A DNA stretch of 64,000 nt. Source: Eretmocerus hayati (lineage: Eukaryota > Arthropoda > Insecta > Hymenoptera > Aphelinidae). The notes under the pieces are model-generated. The model was not told the origin of the DNA. It saw only the letters and a list, made by a program, of their open reading frames with translations, and searched no databases. Below are positions 36,131 through 47,600 of the stretch, in pieces. The DNA is taken from the NCBI GenBank assembly GCA_029851415.1, contig CM056743.1:16236727-16300726 (forward strand). Direction: 5' to 3'. Position 1 is the first letter of the stretch, and every line of letters starts with the position of its first letter. The translations under genes were made by a program, and so were the position numbers.

Positions 36131-37537
36131 CAAGGCACGACCTGTTGTATAGTTTCTATATACCCAAAAAGTAAATTCGAGTCAAAAGTTACACGTAGAT
36201 CACATATTATAATGCAAAGAAGTAATTTCGATCCGTCTAATCTCAAAAATATTCGCCCATCGAGAAATATTCATACTCACAGACACTCTTCTACTATCTA
36301 CTACAAAATTCACAGGCCCTCACAGACTACGAGGCAGAGGAGATCCAATCTAGGGGAGAAGCGATAAAAGACGTCGCAACGGAGAGTAGAGATAGAGAAA
36401 TCCTCTTTCTCGCTTCAGCTGATATCTTGTGTGACTGCATCGTATTCATCGATTCAAGACATCTCTGTATTATGGCTTTCCCAGAAAGATATCTCATAGT
36501 GACTTTGGTCGGGAAGAATCTCTCTGCATGGGAGAATAGTCAGAGCACAGACCAGATTCACATAGGAAGGGAAACTCAGTAACGGACTTTCACATTTTGC
36601 AACAAAACTTTATGATCTTCGGGGATTCCTTGATTGAGGCCTGTCTTTCTCGAGGTGTAGAAGAACTGAACTTTTGCCGAGTGATCATCACGATAGTCTT
36701 TTACCCAAGCCGACCGAATTCCAAATGTTGGTGGTCTCTTGGACATAGAAATTGAAGCTGCTTCCTCTTCATCACACGAACGAATATTCAAAGTGACAAC
36801 GAAATATAATTCATACAAGAATTCTACTCTGATTTGACGAAAAAATAGTTTGACTGAGGAGATTATTGAGTAGAGATCAGTATGTATTCACACAAGAAAC
36901 ATTCGTACTCAAAATTCTGAGGGGAAGCTTTAGCTCCACCTTCTCATCCCAATTTCAGAGTTGGAGAAAAATATCCATCAGGATCGTCGACCAAGATGGC
37001 GTATCTTGGGAACCCATCCAGACATGCAAAGTTCAGACACGATATCTGGCCTCGAATAGCTCCGGTCACAGCCATAATACATCCCGGAATCGGAGGATAT
37101 CGAACGGATGAACACAAGGAGCGAAACGAGCCAAAGAGACGAAGCCTCTAAGATACGATATCATTCTGGGAAAGCTATAATACAGAGATGTCTTGAATCC
37201 ATGAATACGATTCAGGCACACGAGATATCAACTGAAGTGAGAAAGAGGATTTCTCCATTTCTACTCTCCGTTACGACTGAGGTCAACGTCGCGACGTCTT
37301 TTATCGCTTCTTCTCTGAATTGGACTATTTCTGCCTTGATGTCGAGGAGAGTTTGTGCATTTCGCATAAGGTAGTGAGAGAGTGAGTGAGAGTATGAGTA
37401 ATTCTCCATGAACAAATATTTTTGAGACCAACCAGATTGGAATAACTTTTTTGCGTCATAATATGTGATCTACGTGTGATTTTTGACTCGAATTCAATTT
37501 TTGGGCATATAGAAATTATATAATGGGTCGTGCCTTG
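36131..37537. mobile_element. Foldback element with arms of about 380 bp
   Basis: CAAGGCACGACC at 36131 and GGTCGTGCCTTG at 37537 are the outer ends. The arms align at roughly 36131-36505 and 37150-37537, with shared blocks such as CACGTAGATCACATATTAT, AAGCGATAAAAGACGTCGC, GAAATCCTCTTTCTC and TAATACAGAGATGTCTTGAA. In both arms the block around EAIKDVA/ESR/EILFL can be read in one frame, so the arms may be copies of a coding fragment. The 640-bp centre has only an 80-codon minus-strand frame of unknown nature. No target duplication is seen. Confidence 0.75.
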
Positions 37538-38671
37538 TGAACTCTACATTTCATCACGAGGAACGAGTCAGGTTTCAAAAGCCTTCAAACTTTGAGATTT
37601 TTTTTAATAGCTATGGTGAAGCAGAGTCTGAATTACCCTTTCATGATTTGGAATCTCTTGGCATAAGCTCAATCGGAGAGGATTGGACATTTCTAAAATG
37701 GATTCGCCTGTACTTGCGCCTATCACATGAGTTTGGGAATGCTATACGCTTGTCACGATTCACTGAAAAACTACACTGAGATAATACCAAGAGATTTCTC
37801 TGGAACGTGGAATCCTATAAATATTCCCCCGAAGAAAAAGGCTTGATCTGACTTTCCACTACAGGGTTATGAAAGATCTAGTCGACTCTTTAGCTCTGCC
37901 ATCGTACATCAAATTCCAAGTACCATCCAGATTATTCCGTGCAACCAAGTTCCTCACTAAGAATCCACTTCTACAAAATCCTGATGAGATCAAAGAAACT
38001 TTCAATCCTTGTTGTCTAATAATCGGTAAAGTAGAGTGAAGCATTTTCGGGATCAAGTGATCCCAATCTTGAATCCAAGAGTCAAGAACCATCAAAATAC
38101 GGAAATTGATTGGTATGATACAGAGTTACCCTTGTTTCCGAGGAAAGACTGAATTCCTCCGGTTTCTTCAAGTTCTCAAACTCACCATACATTTGGAAAA
38201 GCGTGTATTTTCTTATCTAGGTGCTCAAGGTCCCCCATTCTGGAAGAAAGCCCCGTACTCTTAGATTTTCTCACTACAAGATAGAGTCAAGGTGAGAATA
38301 CATCGAGTAACCAACGATTCATCTAGATGTCGATATGAATTAACGATATGTCAGTAGACTAATGTCAATACCTTGGACTCTCTCTGTGAGTGCTCGAACG
38401 AGAACAATAGTTGGGAGCATTTCCTCTTAGCTCCAAGACCATGTCTGCCTGAAACTTTGTAGTAAACTCACACACTCCAATGAGGACTCTCACACCGTTG
38501 CAAAACGTTGTCCACGCATGCCACAATACAGTCCGCCTGTGGCGGGGATGAGTTGAACAAAAATGACAACAGAAACTGAAAAAGGGGTGTTTTTGTACGA
38601 GTCGTTATGAATTCAACCTGATTTCGAGCGAGATCGTATCAGCTCGACGTTTCGAGTGATTGTCGAACTGA
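37538..38671. other. Unrecognised non-coding region
   Basis: Short motif-free frames only. Confidence 0.4.
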
Positions 38672-39000
38672 CAAGGGGAGTCCGGAGTCTCCGGGTCCTG
38701 AAATCTCACCAAAATTTTTTTACAGTTTCGTACCTCCTAGAATATGAAGAATCCAAAGCAACTCCGTCAAATGGGCCTCCTGTTCAAAGTTACAGCCCAT
38801 GACATTAGCATTGCTCATATAGGCCCGTGTTAAAAAGTGACATATATAGATATACTAGCAATGTTGACGTTTCTGGCTCTAGCTCAGAACAGATAGCCCA
38901 TTTGACGGAGTTACTCTGGATTTTTCATATTCTAGGTGGTACGAAACTGTGAAAGAATATTGGTGAGATTTCAGGACCCGGAGACTCCGGACTCCCCTTG
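38672..39000. mobile_element. MITE with GC-rich ends (CAAGGGGAGTCCGGAG)
   Basis: The ends are exact inverses over CAAGGGGAGTCCGGAGTCTC, and the arms continue to about 120 bp (GGTCCTGAAATCTCACCAA, AACTCCGTCAAATGGGC). A TGA on each side (38669-38671 and 39001-39003) may be a 3-bp duplication. The core matches the older copy at 6710-6960. Confidence 0.8.
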
Positions 39001-40544
39001 TGAGTATCCCTCATACATTCCTCATGCAGAAATTTGTTGACCCCTTACCCCGTTTCTTCGCAATTCTCTCGAGAATACTAAGAGGTGGGTCATAGTATGT
39101 CACGAATACGTTTTCATCGATTCCTCAAAAATCTATGAGATGAAGTAAGTAGACTCATCACAAAACTCAAGAGGATAGCAGTATCATGTAAAAAAGCCCA
39201 AGTTTTCCGCAAAAAATCTCGCACTTTCTGTTGATTCTCTATTATTTTCTTCAATACCATCAAGAAAGCCCGACTTTCTCAAAAAATCTAACAACGTCAT
39301 CTCGTAGATCTTCGAAAAATCTATGTAGAAGTATTCGGGACATTTTGTGCTATAATTCACCTCCTCTGAGTATTTGCGAGAAAACCGCGGAGAAGAGCAG
39401 AAAACGGCGAGTTGGTATGATCTTGCCCAAAATCAGGTCAAATTTGTGAGGATTTGTACAAAAGCATCCCTTTCCAGTTTCAGTTGTCATCTCGGATGTG
39501 ATTTTTGTGAAACTTATCCTCGCTAGGGCTACATCATGACGTGAAAGGCCCCATTATCATATTTCAAAGTCAATCATGACTATCAACCCATTCCTAACCT
39601 GATGAATTCTAATTCACGAGCGTGAACTACATTTCATCTCCCGTTACGTAATTTCCGCACGCGGTTGTGTCGTTGATAATTTTTACCGGTAGTTTTGACG
39701 CTCTGAAATGGTCAGACAGCGGATGCAGATTCACGGGTGATACGTTTTGAATGCAATACTATGATGCCGCAGCCACCAACCGAGGCCGATTGGAGTGGAA
39801 AACGTCGCTCAGTTGAATAATTGATTGCACGTCACTGATTCGAGCAACATAAATTATTCGCTTTCGCACGTGCCGGCTTCACGTGTTTATTCTTCAAGCG
39901 AGCTGTCGATTTCCGCGCTACGCTTTACTAAAACTCAGCACAAAATTCCTTTGGAAGCTGTATTGCTGCTACTGCTGTTGATGTCCCTCGTGAATTGTGC
40001 AAACGAGGCGCATAAATTGCAATTCAATAACGGAAATGTATCCCAACGTCCCATCTTTGATCAAACATTTTGAAAGATCGAAAATTTGCTTGCATCCGTT
40101 TTCGGTACTCGGACGTTATTATTACTAATGGGCGTTGGGTTTTCTTTGTACATGAATTCTGGGAAATTTTCCGATAATTTTGGAGTGTCTACTCTGACCT
40201 CATCCCTGAGATGTGAGGAAATTCAAATGATTAAATTTCAATTAATCGGATTTTGCCAGTAGCATTGTGTCAACAAATTTCGCTGACACATGTCATAGAT
40301 CGAGTTGAATTACTCCAACCCGAACTATGCACCTCCAAGCCTCGTATGGTTGCGAGGTTAACTTGGAGGATTTTGATGGAAAGAAGTGTGAGAAGAGACA
40401 TATGGAAAAAATTTTGATTCTACGCTAGATCACAGTGCGTTTTCCCATTCCTCGTCAGATCAAGTGAGAAGATTCAATCTGGTCTCGTCTGAAATTTTGA
40501 CTATCTATGTAGAACAAAAAATGAGGGACTGATATGTATAGATA
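39001..40544. other. Unrecognised non-coding region
   Basis: No gene supported. The plus-strand frame at 39825-40073 contains a hydrophobic stretch (EAVLLLLLLMSLVNCANEA), but no start context or homology supports it as a secreted protein. Confidence 0.35.
40311..40480. repeat. Dispersed repeat shared with 35670-35835
   Basis: Both carry GCACCT, AGCCTCGTATGGTT-CGAGG, GGATTTT-ATGGAAAG and TTGATTCTACGCT/TGGATTCTACGCT in the same order and orientation. Confidence 0.6.
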
Positions 40545-40755
40545 CAATCACCGGACAAAATATCTGCACAAATCTCAAAAAGTTTCTTGTCCCTGGGCCA
40601 TTGTTTCGATTTCGATCAGACCGTTTTTGGTGCTTTGATGATTGCAACCTTACTCTCAATATTTTAGGATTGTAATCTAGTATGCAAATTCCAACTAACA
40701 GTTGTGGGACGAAGGAGGTTTTTCAAATTTGTGCAGATATTATTTCCGGTGAGTG
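40545..40755. mobile_element. TA-flanked MITE (CACTCACCGGA family)
   Basis: The left end CAATCACCGGACAAAATATC and the inverted right end CACTCACCGGAAATAATATC extend through CTGCACAAAT and the CTTGTCCC/GGGACGAAG words. Flanking TAs at 40543-40544 and 40756-40757 suggest a Tc1/mariner-type source. 211 bp, no ORF. Confidence 0.75.
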
Positions 40756-40870
40756 TACGTCCGCCTAGTGATGAAGGTCGGTAATGAATTGTCTCGAGTG
40801 ATCGATCGAATTCATTCTATTAGTGTGAGTAATAGATTTGATCCGAGCTCGTTCTCTATGTATATGTTCA

Positions 40871-41362
40871 TTAGGGTGGGCCGAAAATGAACTTTTTTTT
40901 TAAATCGATTAGCTTGGGGTCGGAAAAGTTAGGTTTCGACTAGTAGATGTGAAAATTTCTTCGCTGGACGCTGGGAAATGAGATCTTCCGTCCGAGCAAG
41001 AGCCGTGAAGGGTTTTTTTAAATAACATGCGTTTAAATGGGAAACTGCATTATTTGTACATTTTTCTTCCTTGTTTAGCAGATAACTCTGACGCATCTCA
41101 ACCTTTTTGGACGTACTTTAGCTCATTTTGAAGCTCTTTTCAAGACCTACAAAATGAGCTAAAGTGAGTTTGATTTTGACCAACCGGAGACGAGTTATCT
41201 TGATCTTTCCCAAGAGAGATTTTTATCGAAAATAACGAAAAAATCGCATTCTTGGCCTCATAAGGCTAACTGAGGGCATGAAGCTCCACAAAAATGGAGG
41301 GTCAGCACTTACACTATGATATTTGGATGTTTTCTCTGTATTTACACTCACAAACGTCATTT
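40871..41362 (+). repeat. Element B left terminal inverted repeat
   Basis: 492 bp, the inverse of 44173-44664, with very few differences (for example TACAAATAATG-type versus TACGAATAATG-type). It contains a subterminal palindrome in which ACTTTAGCTCATTTTG and CAAAATGAGCTAAAGT are about 21 nt apart (about 41110-41164). Confidence 0.93.
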
Positions 41363-41685
41363 GATAGCACAGGCACAAGAACTTCCACTAATACCGATAG
41401 GCGTGCTGCGAGTGTTAACTTGATACAGTTCGATACGCAATTTGAAGCGGGCGTAACACTGAAATCCAGCGCCTGCTAGTTCGGCTCGCCACCACTAGGT
41501 GGATACCAGTTATAAGTCGACTGCTACTGAAACGGTGACTATGGTTAACTTCATCCGTCCCGGATCTCGGCGTAGTAGATGGTACTCCTGTTACGCAACA
41601 AGTGTATGGATTCGGTGAGAACGATAACAAGAGGAATTTGATCCCAAGGCTGGTCCTGGCTCGTGGCTTGCATTCACTGAAAATC

Positions 41686-43929
41686 ATGTCGACGTCTAAA
41701 TATAACGACAGATACTATCTTCGGCATTATCAGTGTCCGGTTCTTGGGTCACTTAAGAATCTGCCAAGGGCGCGTCTGCCCACATATCGCGATGTACTGA
41801 GCGCCTGTATCTTGGAGAGCATTGAACGTGGAAAATCGAAGAGTGGCCAGCACCCTCCCATCACGGATATTGCGGAGTCCATCAGTTCTATGGTTGAAAA
41901 CATGTATTCAGAGTTAGGAATTCCAATTCTTACCCACATAAGAGTTAGAACCTTGATCTTGAACTATCATAAAAAGTATAACGATATAAAACGTATAGTC
42001 AAGCGTAAAGATGAAAGTGAACATTCTAAATCGAGAGTTGAAGGATTTCTAATAGATTCACTAAAACTATTTGACATAGCCGCGTGTAAATGTCAGTCAT
42101 CTGAGAGTTGCAACTGTCCTAAAGATCGAAAGGTCCCAAAAGAGGCGATGGAATTTTTGCAGGACCAAAGAACGACGAGGCAGATGGAGATGAATATCTG
42201 TGATCCTAGTGAGATAGGATGTCTCAAACGAAAATCGGAAAATAGAAACGAAAATCCGACGAGTAACAAAAAAGCACGCTCCGATGTAACCAATCCCCAA
42301 GATACTCTATCTCCCCCACAGGCCGAGGATTCACAAAATACTCCTGATTCTGAAGAATTCTATCGACCGTCACCAGAGCAGATGCCCTCTTCAAGTACTC
42401 GGGTTAGGGTCGAACTCCCGCACACAGCTGCAGTCTGCCACCGATTTGGGATTCCAGACAGAGCTGCCGCTGCATTGGCGACCTCTGTGTTGCTGGACGT
42501 CGAGATGGCCACAGGCTCACTTCAATCCTTCGTTATCGACAAAAACAAAATTCGCAGGGAGAAATCTAAATTCGCTGGCAATTTGAGAGGCGATGGTGGC
42601 GAGGATGACCCCATTCATGCCTTGTACTTTGACGGTCGTAGAGATAAAACTAAGTTCATGGATCAGAAAGATTCTAAGTATTATCCGACTGAGATTATAG
42701 AAGATCATTATTCTTTAATCGAAGAACCAAGTTCTAAGTACATAACCCATCTTTCTCCAAGCACAGGGTCCGCTGCGTGCATCTCGAGGTGCATCGTGTC
42801 ATATATTGAAGAAAATCACCCTAGAACATTGGATTATCTCGAGGCTATTGGCTGCGATGGGACTGTGGTTAACACCGGTTCAAAGAATGGCGTGATCACA
42901 GCAATTGAGAATGAAGTTGAGAGGCCCTTACAAAGATTCATTTGCTTGCTCCATTTCAATGAACTGCCACTCAGACATCTATTTCAGAAGTTAGATGGCG
43001 TAGCATCAGGCCCAAAATCGTTCACAGGGACCATCGGTAAAATGTTGCCAGGATGTGAAAACATGCCAATTGTGAAGTTCAAAGCTCTTGACTGTAACTT
43101 GCCTGAACTGGACTCTGTAGAATTGAGCAAAGATCAAAAATACCTGTATAACATATGTCTTGCCATTAAATCGGGCAACTGTGATGCAGACCTTGCAAAT
43201 AAGAACCCTGGCAAGTTGAATCTTTCCAGATGGGTGACTCTATCTAACAGAGTTTTGAGATTCTATGTTTCGAAGGAAAATCCAAGTCTTGAACTCCAAA
43301 TTATGGTAGAGTTCATCTTGAAAGTATACGCTCCTTCCTGGTTTCGTATTAAGATAAGGCATTCAGTCTCGGACGGAGCGAGGAATCTCTTTGATTTCAT
43401 AAAAGCTTCACGTTATCTGCCAGAACAGTACTTGCAAATTATTGATCCAGTGATCCAACGGAACGCTTACTTTGCTGCTCCAGAGAATATTCTTCTGAGT
43501 ATGTTAACTGACGAAAATGTTCAAGTCAGACGCACAGCTCTCAACAGGATTATTCAGGCAAGAGAATTGGAGGCCATTCAACGAAATGACCTTCCAACTT
43601 TCGAAGTACCCAAGCTGAATTTTCGAGCAGGAACCTACGTCGATATGATTGATTGGTCAAATGCTCGTGTTCGATCTCCTCCAGTTCTTCGAGCTTTAGG
43701 AACAGATGAAATCAAGATGTACCTTGAGGGCGACGATATTCCCGTGAGTTGGCAATTTAGTAAGTACCCGTGCCACACACAGGCAGTAGAGCGTATGGTT
43801 AAGCTGGTGACGGAGGCATCGAGCAAAGTTTATGGTAAGAAGAAAAGAGAAGAATATATATTAGCAACGCTTCAATCTAGACAAATAATGGCGAAGTTCG
43901 ACTCGAAGAAAGATTTCAAAGCCCTTTGA
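41686..43929 (+). CDS. Element B transposase-like protein, intact
   Basis: The 747-residue product runs from the first in-frame ATG (41686); the frame is open further upstream to about 41602 but without an ATG. Between the N-terminal region and an acidic, Ser/Pro-rich linker lies a Cys cluster, CKCQSSESCNCP. The central IGCDGTVVNTG motif (Asp391), the CLLHFNELPLRHLF motif after it, and a C-terminal CHTQAVERMVKLVTEASS (Glu702) recall closely related uncharacterised proteins that I know from aphids, ants and Hydra. The Asp and Glu are candidate DDE-type catalytic residues, by inference only. There is no stop or frameshift, and codons continue cleanly to TGA at 43927-43929. An alternative is an upstream exon at 41540-41617 spliced at a GTGAG, for which no clear acceptor was seen. 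The gene probably acts in the nucleus on the 492-bp TIRs. Confidence 0.8.
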   Translation: MSTSKYNDRYYLRHYQCPVLGSLKNLPRARLPTYRDVLSACILESIERGKSKSGQHPPITDIAESISSMVENMYSELGIPILTHIRVRTLILNYHKKYNDIKRIVKRKDESEHSKSRVEGFLIDSLKLFDIAACKCQSSESCNCPKDRKVPKEAMEFLQDQRTTRQMEMNICDPSEIGCLKRKSENRNENPTSNKKARSDVTNPQDTLSPPQAEDSQNTPDSEEFYRPSPEQMPSSSTRVRVELPHTAAVCHRFGIPDRAAAALATSVLLDVEMATGSLQSFVIDKNKIRREKSKFAGNLRGDGGEDDPIHALYFDGRRDKTKFMDQKDSKYYPTEIIEDHYSLIEEPSSKYITHLSPSTGSAACISRCIVSYIEENHPRTLDYLEAIGCDGTVVNTGSKNGVITAIENEVERPLQRFICLLHFNELPLRHLFQKLDGVASGPKSFTGTIGKMLPGCENMPIVKFKALDCNLPELDSVELSKDQKYLYNICLAIKSGNCDADLANKNPGKLNLSRWVTLSNRVLRFYVSKENPSLELQIMVEFILKVYAPSWFRIKIRHSVSDGARNLFDFIKASRYLPEQYLQIIDPVIQRNAYFAAPENILLSMLTDENVQVRRTALNRIIQARELEAIQRNDLPTFEVPKLNFRAGTYVDMIDWSNARVRSPPVLRALGTDEIKMYLEGDDIPVSWQFSKYPCHTQAVERMVKLVTEASSKVYGKKKREEYILATLQSRQIMAKFDSKKDFKAL

Positions 43930-44172
43930 GATGAACTCAGATTCAAAATCTAACAATAATATAAAATAACTTCCAAAGAAGTAGAAGAAAACAAAATGGA
44001 GAAAGATGAAGAAAATGTAAAAAAAAATGAAAAAATACAAAAAAAAAGTAACTCTGCCATTGACGGTCCCAAGCCCGTATGAGAAAAGAGGAGGGCCGGA
44101 TATGATGGAAGATTTTCGATAATTTCGGGATTATTGCTGGATTTTCAGCGCGGGCTTAGTGAATGGGCTTTG
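43930..44172. other. Element B 3' non-coding segment
   Basis: An A-rich run (about 44020-44048) lies between the stop codon and the right TIR. No AATAAA was seen; an ATATAAAATAA string occurs at about 43959. Confidence 0.5.
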
Positions 44173-44664
44173 AAATGGCGTTTGTGAGTGTAAATACAGA
44201 GAAAACATCCAAATATCATAGTGTAAGTGCTGACCCTCCATTTTTGTGGAGCTTCATGCCCTCAGTTAGCCTTATGAGGCCAAGAATGCGATTTTTTCGT
44301 TATTTTCGATAAAAATCTCTCTTGGGAAAGATCAAGATAACTCGTCTCCGGTTGGTCAAAATCAAACTCACTTTAGCTCATTTTGTAGGTCTTGAAAAGA
44401 GCTTCAAAATGAGCTAAAGTACGTCTAAAAAGGTTGAGATGCGTCAGAGTTATCTGCTAAACAAGGAAGAAAAATGTACGAATAATGCAGTTTCCCATTT
44501 AAACGCATGTTATTTAAAAAAAACCTTCACGGCTCTTGCTCGGACGGAAGATCTCATTTCCCAGCGTCCAGCGAAGAAATTTTCACATCTACTAGTCGAA
44601 ACCTAACTTTTCCGACCCCAAGCTAATCGATTTAAAAAAAAAGTTCATTTTCGGCCCACCCTAA
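44173..44664 (-). repeat. Element B right terminal inverted repeat
   Basis: The inverse of 40871-41362, including the same subterminal palindrome at about 44371-44424. Confidence 0.93.
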
Positions 44665-47600
44665 TGTTCATGTGTGTATTTTCATTCCGTAATCCGGATA
44701 TGGAGTTATGCATATTAACTGTGGGTACATTTGCAGGTGTGCTGAATGGAATACGTGATGGCGCCGCAAACAAACAAGATTATATCAGCACTAGATATGA
44801 TTATAGTGAAATGTAAAATGAAAATGCATCAGATCTTCCCCCCATCAATTCCGCAATCATGTCTGATTAAATTCATGTAGTGAGATATTCATTTGGAACT
44901 ACAGCTTTGCTTAGTATCCCATCATGTTCATCGTTTTGGAATTAGGGGATGTAATTTTGGAAAGTTTATGAGCTTCCATGGAGACAAAGGCTACGGTTCT
45001 GGAGAGTTACTTCAATCAACTGGTGGAACCTTTAACCAGCTTGGATGGACTTTTGACCAATCTGGTTGGAAATTCAATCAGTCTGGTTGAGAATTCGATC
45101 ACTGTATCGAAAGTTCTACCAGCTGGTTGGTGTTTTTTTGATGAGATCTTTCACAGTATAGTTTCGGCAAAACTAGTTGAATCATCACAAATAGGACTAA
45201 AAGATCCTCGAATCTCAATCCGGATCAGAAATTGATACTCTATCGAGAGACGGTTCAGAGAGGAGATTTGACTGATAATTCATAAGGTGCGCAGTGAATT
45301 TATTGATAACCTCGCACAGGATATTCCAAGCGTATCCATCTCCTTGATATAATATTTTCAAATAGGGTACAACAAGGTGATGGGACATGACTGACTGAAT
45401 TCTGAATTTGATACTATCTGGCGATTGGATGATTGAAACGAAGTTAGTGAAAGATCAGACTGATATAACAGAAATGTCGAGAAATCCAGATAATATTCTC
45501 GATTTTTGTTGTACCAAATGAGATCTGAATTTGCCAATCATCACTTTTCGATTCCCAAATATGTAATAACAATATGAGGGAAACGGTTTGGACTTAGAAT
45601 TTCTAGTACCTCATTCAGGCCTAACCCAAAAGCGAGGTCACTGGAAATAGGAAATTTGTCTAGAGATAACAATTTTTATACACACGGTGCATCAGGCTCT
45701 CATAGAGATGTACGCGCGAATGCAACCATGGGTCATTGAGTATTTCAACTGTAAACATTCGACTATCCAAACATCGAAAGAAGATATCCGAAGAGATAAC
45801 TTACAGATCCCGGGAATCGCCAAGATTCTCGGCAAACTTGAAATCCTTGTTGATTTTCTGCAGCTATGGAAATCATAAATCAATCGCATGTTCACATCAA
45901 AATCGTTTTCGTGCCATGAATTTTGCTCACAGGGTAGTGGAGGTATAATGTCGAAAGTTTGTGCACGTCCATATTTATGTCAGTTGTACGTTCGCTAGGG
46001 TGCTAATTTCACTCTTATTCACCGAGCTGAAAAGTGAGCAAAAGCCAACTTGCCCAGATTTACTCACCACTACTGCATATATTCGCTATTGCATGACTCT
46101 ATTATTCAACCTAGCCACAATTCCTTCCTCAATCTCTACCAGTGCTTTGATACTCGCGTTCAAAGTTTCCAACTCGTTTTTCGTACATATGTAACCTAGA
46201 TATATCTCCCAGACTAGTGCTCGTCCATTAATATCTCAATGGCAATTGTACCGACTATTTCTGAATGTGAATCGTGCAAGAGTAAGTGAGAAAGGAAGAA
46301 AGATGGTTAAGGAGTAGTCATACATGCATGTAATGCAATACGGAGAGACACGAATCTGGATATCCTGACACCGGACTTCCATAATATATAGTACATGCCG
46401 AAAGAGGATACGAATAACATTCTCAGCACGGATGGTTTTGTGAATGATGAATGGGAGGAAACTTCCGTAAGGAATTTTGTCATAGACTTGTTCGGTGCTG
46501 AAATATAGATTTATCCTAGATAGTTGAGAATGGCATGCAAAAGTCCAGGAAAAAGAGTTGTGGAGCCTGCTCAGTTCGGAATCTGAAATCGGTGGAGTGA
46601 TACAACATTGCACGGTTTTTTCGAACTAGAGCAATACATACTCGCGAAAAATAGGAACAAACCGGATCTGAACTGTTGTTCATGAGGAATTATCCGAATT
46701 GAAATTTCTTTAGCCGAACAAATCTATTCAAGATTTTCATTTCACGTAGGATTGATGGGTTCTGCGAGCACAGATGCTCAGAGAATGCAATGATGAATTT
46801 CGAAGAATTCGGGAGGAATATTGATTCATGCAGAGCATTGTCGAGTGAGGATTCGTTGAAAATGTGAGTTTTACTTTTGATTGATGAAGATTCTGACTTC
46901 TTTTACTGGAATCAGTAGCATTTTTCAGGTCACAAACATCATAATAAAGTCCCTCAATCACGATTTCATCTCTTTTAAGTTACAATGACGATTCCAGTTG
47001 AATTCTCGTCCGGTTCGAACTCCCTTTATCCAAAAACTTAAAGGCAATGAGTCCCTCCCATACAACATCATACTGCAGGAGCTACGATAAACTCGTCAAT
47101 CGAGTGATATGTAATGAGGGAGTAATTTTAATCGTATCCCGATCTACATAGGTCTCTGTATCTTAAAAATAACTGACCCACGGTCGATTAATCTCGTTAC
47201 CCTCAGTATTTGACACATCTCTTTGTGCGGCAAACACAATTTAATTGAAATTATTCGTGCAACTCATTCCACACTTCATCTCGAGTAAACTTTGTTGGAC
47301 GCCTTTTCTCTTCTTTCCCAATACATTTGACAAAATAGTTAACAGGGGAGGATGAACGATCGATTAATCAAACAAAATTTCAACGTATTTTGTACGAGAG
47401 TTTCACTCGAGGCGAGAACAATACTTGATGCTCGAGCTTGAAGTGCAGGAAAAACAAGCGATGAAAAATGGGCACTTAAGCGAAGCTCGATTCTATCTAC
47501 GGGCGAGTTGAATCAACAAGCTATAGACTTGAACGATAAATTACATAATCAATCAGTCGCTGAGGAAATCCGATGCAATCTGGCCAACAACGGGTTCTTG

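Larger units (their letters stand above)
40871..44664 (+). mobile_element. Element B: apparently intact DNA transposon with 492-bp TIRs
   Basis: TTAGGGTGGGCCGAAAATGA at 40871 and its inverse ending at 44664 start nearly identical 492-bp arms. The flanks give a 6-bp duplication TGTTCA (40865-40870 and 44665-44670). Because the bases around the ends are self-complementary, the same data also fit a 4-bp duplication GTTC with ends ATTAGGG. One uninterrupted gene fills the centre. The superfamily is unresolved; the long TIRs and a possible 4-bp duplication would fit Sola-type elements, but I recall that only loosely. The 310 bp between the left TIR and the start codon hold no other supported gene. 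Confidence 0.9.

Noticed and set aside
47005..47025. tRNA B-box-like GGTTCGAACTCC
   Set aside because: No A box or cloverleaf could be drawn upstream of it.
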